Source: Prolixibacteraceae bacterium
GTDB taxonomy: Bacteria; Bacteroidota; Bacteroidia; Bacteroidales; Prolixibacteraceae
Assembly: GCA_021740385.1 (NCBI GenBank)
Contig: JAIOZY010000028.1
Coordinates: 1-59,584, forward strand
Reading direction: 5' to 3'
Length of the DNA: 59,584 nucleotides
Made by a program: the position numbers and the translations under genes. The notes beneath the pieces are model-generated. The model was not told the origin of the DNA, did not search any database, and saw nothing but the letters and a program-made list of their open reading frames with translations. Shown here in pieces: positions 59,401 to 59,584 of the stretch (position 1 is the first letter of the stretch; each line of letters begins with the position of its first letter).

Positions 59401-59584
59401 AATCTTAAAGGTTTATTTTGTGTCGCTAACCATGACGCCTAACGCCAGTCTGTCTAAAAACTACTCCGAAAATTAAAATTCCGGATTAATTTAAGGCGTT
59501 TTACGCTGCCATTGCAAAATAATTATAATTTCCCTTTTTTAGGGCTAAGTGGCTAAAAATGTTTGGTTTTTCGTTTGCAAGGGC
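59401..59584. repeat. Shedu upstream boundary and the start of another attC-like repeat
   Basis: ACGCCTAAC (59435-59443) is the complement of 58160-58168. At about 59551 the GGCTAAAAATGTTTGGTTTTTC word of repeat A begins and runs off the window. No gene supported here. Confidence 0.5.

Noticed and set aside
1-59584. CRISPR array
   Set aside because: No regularly spaced direct repeats with unique spacers and no cas gene; the spike repeats are coding and not spaced.

Overview
The window looks like a chromosome segment of an environmental Bacteroidota bacterium, probably order Bacteroidales or Marinilabiliales. The evidence is secreted proteins with a type IX secretion C-terminal sorting domain, a FISUMP-type adhesin, TAnnTTTG-type promoter elements, weak ribosome binding sites, and the families of the core genes (pheT, serA, hflKC, a GNAT/ATP-grasp fusion).

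Layout. 1-7.7 kb is host sequence: a cluster of secreted or adhesin proteins (one with an in-frame stop in its signal peptide), a SAM methyltransferase and a hypothetical gene. 7.78-7.87 kb is tRNA-Ser(CGA). 7.855-36.363 kb is a 28.5-kb integrated element bounded by a 17-bp direct repeat of the tRNA 3' end. It has a tyrosine integrase at the left end and a CI-like repressor plus lipoprotein at the right end; nearly everything between is on the minus strand. In transcription order the minus strand carries an early module (Cro-like protein, CHC2 primase/SF3 helicase, Dam-like methylase, LPD1 metallopeptidase, SAM methyltransferase, GIY-YIG nuclease, Thg1-like 3'-5' polymerase). Next comes a gene-free iteron-rich gap, then a late module: glycosyltransferase, coiled-coil proteins, an A32/FtsK-like packaging ATPase, a 257-aa candidate jelly-roll capsid protein, a collagen-like spike, at least ten very small single-membrane-span proteins, a metallopeptidase, a lytic transglycosylase and a repeat-built receptor-binding protein. 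No terminase, portal, tail or tape-measure gene is present. I read the element as a prophage of a tailless, membrane-containing (PM2/FLiP-like) virus, unusually large for that type. This is inference and needs structure-based confirmation.

36.4-43 kb returns to host genes: a GIY-YIG protein, serA, a GNAT/RimK-like fusion and pheT. 43-59.6 kb is an accessory and defence region: a truncated esterase, pentapeptide-repeat protein, a type IIG restriction-modification enzyme carrying an in-frame Y1/HUH transposase domain that itself contains two perfect REP-like palindromes, McrC-McrB, the hflKC pair, an IS remnant, an AlkD-like protein, an AraC regulator and a frameshifted Shedu nuclease.

Several of these genes are bounded by attC-like inverted repeats (GTTRNRY-gene-RYNYAAC). 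Their stems share a fixed pattern of two A/G differences. A related pair flanks the Thg1-like gene inside the prophage, which suggests cassette-type gene movement between the two regions. No integron integrase is seen in the window.
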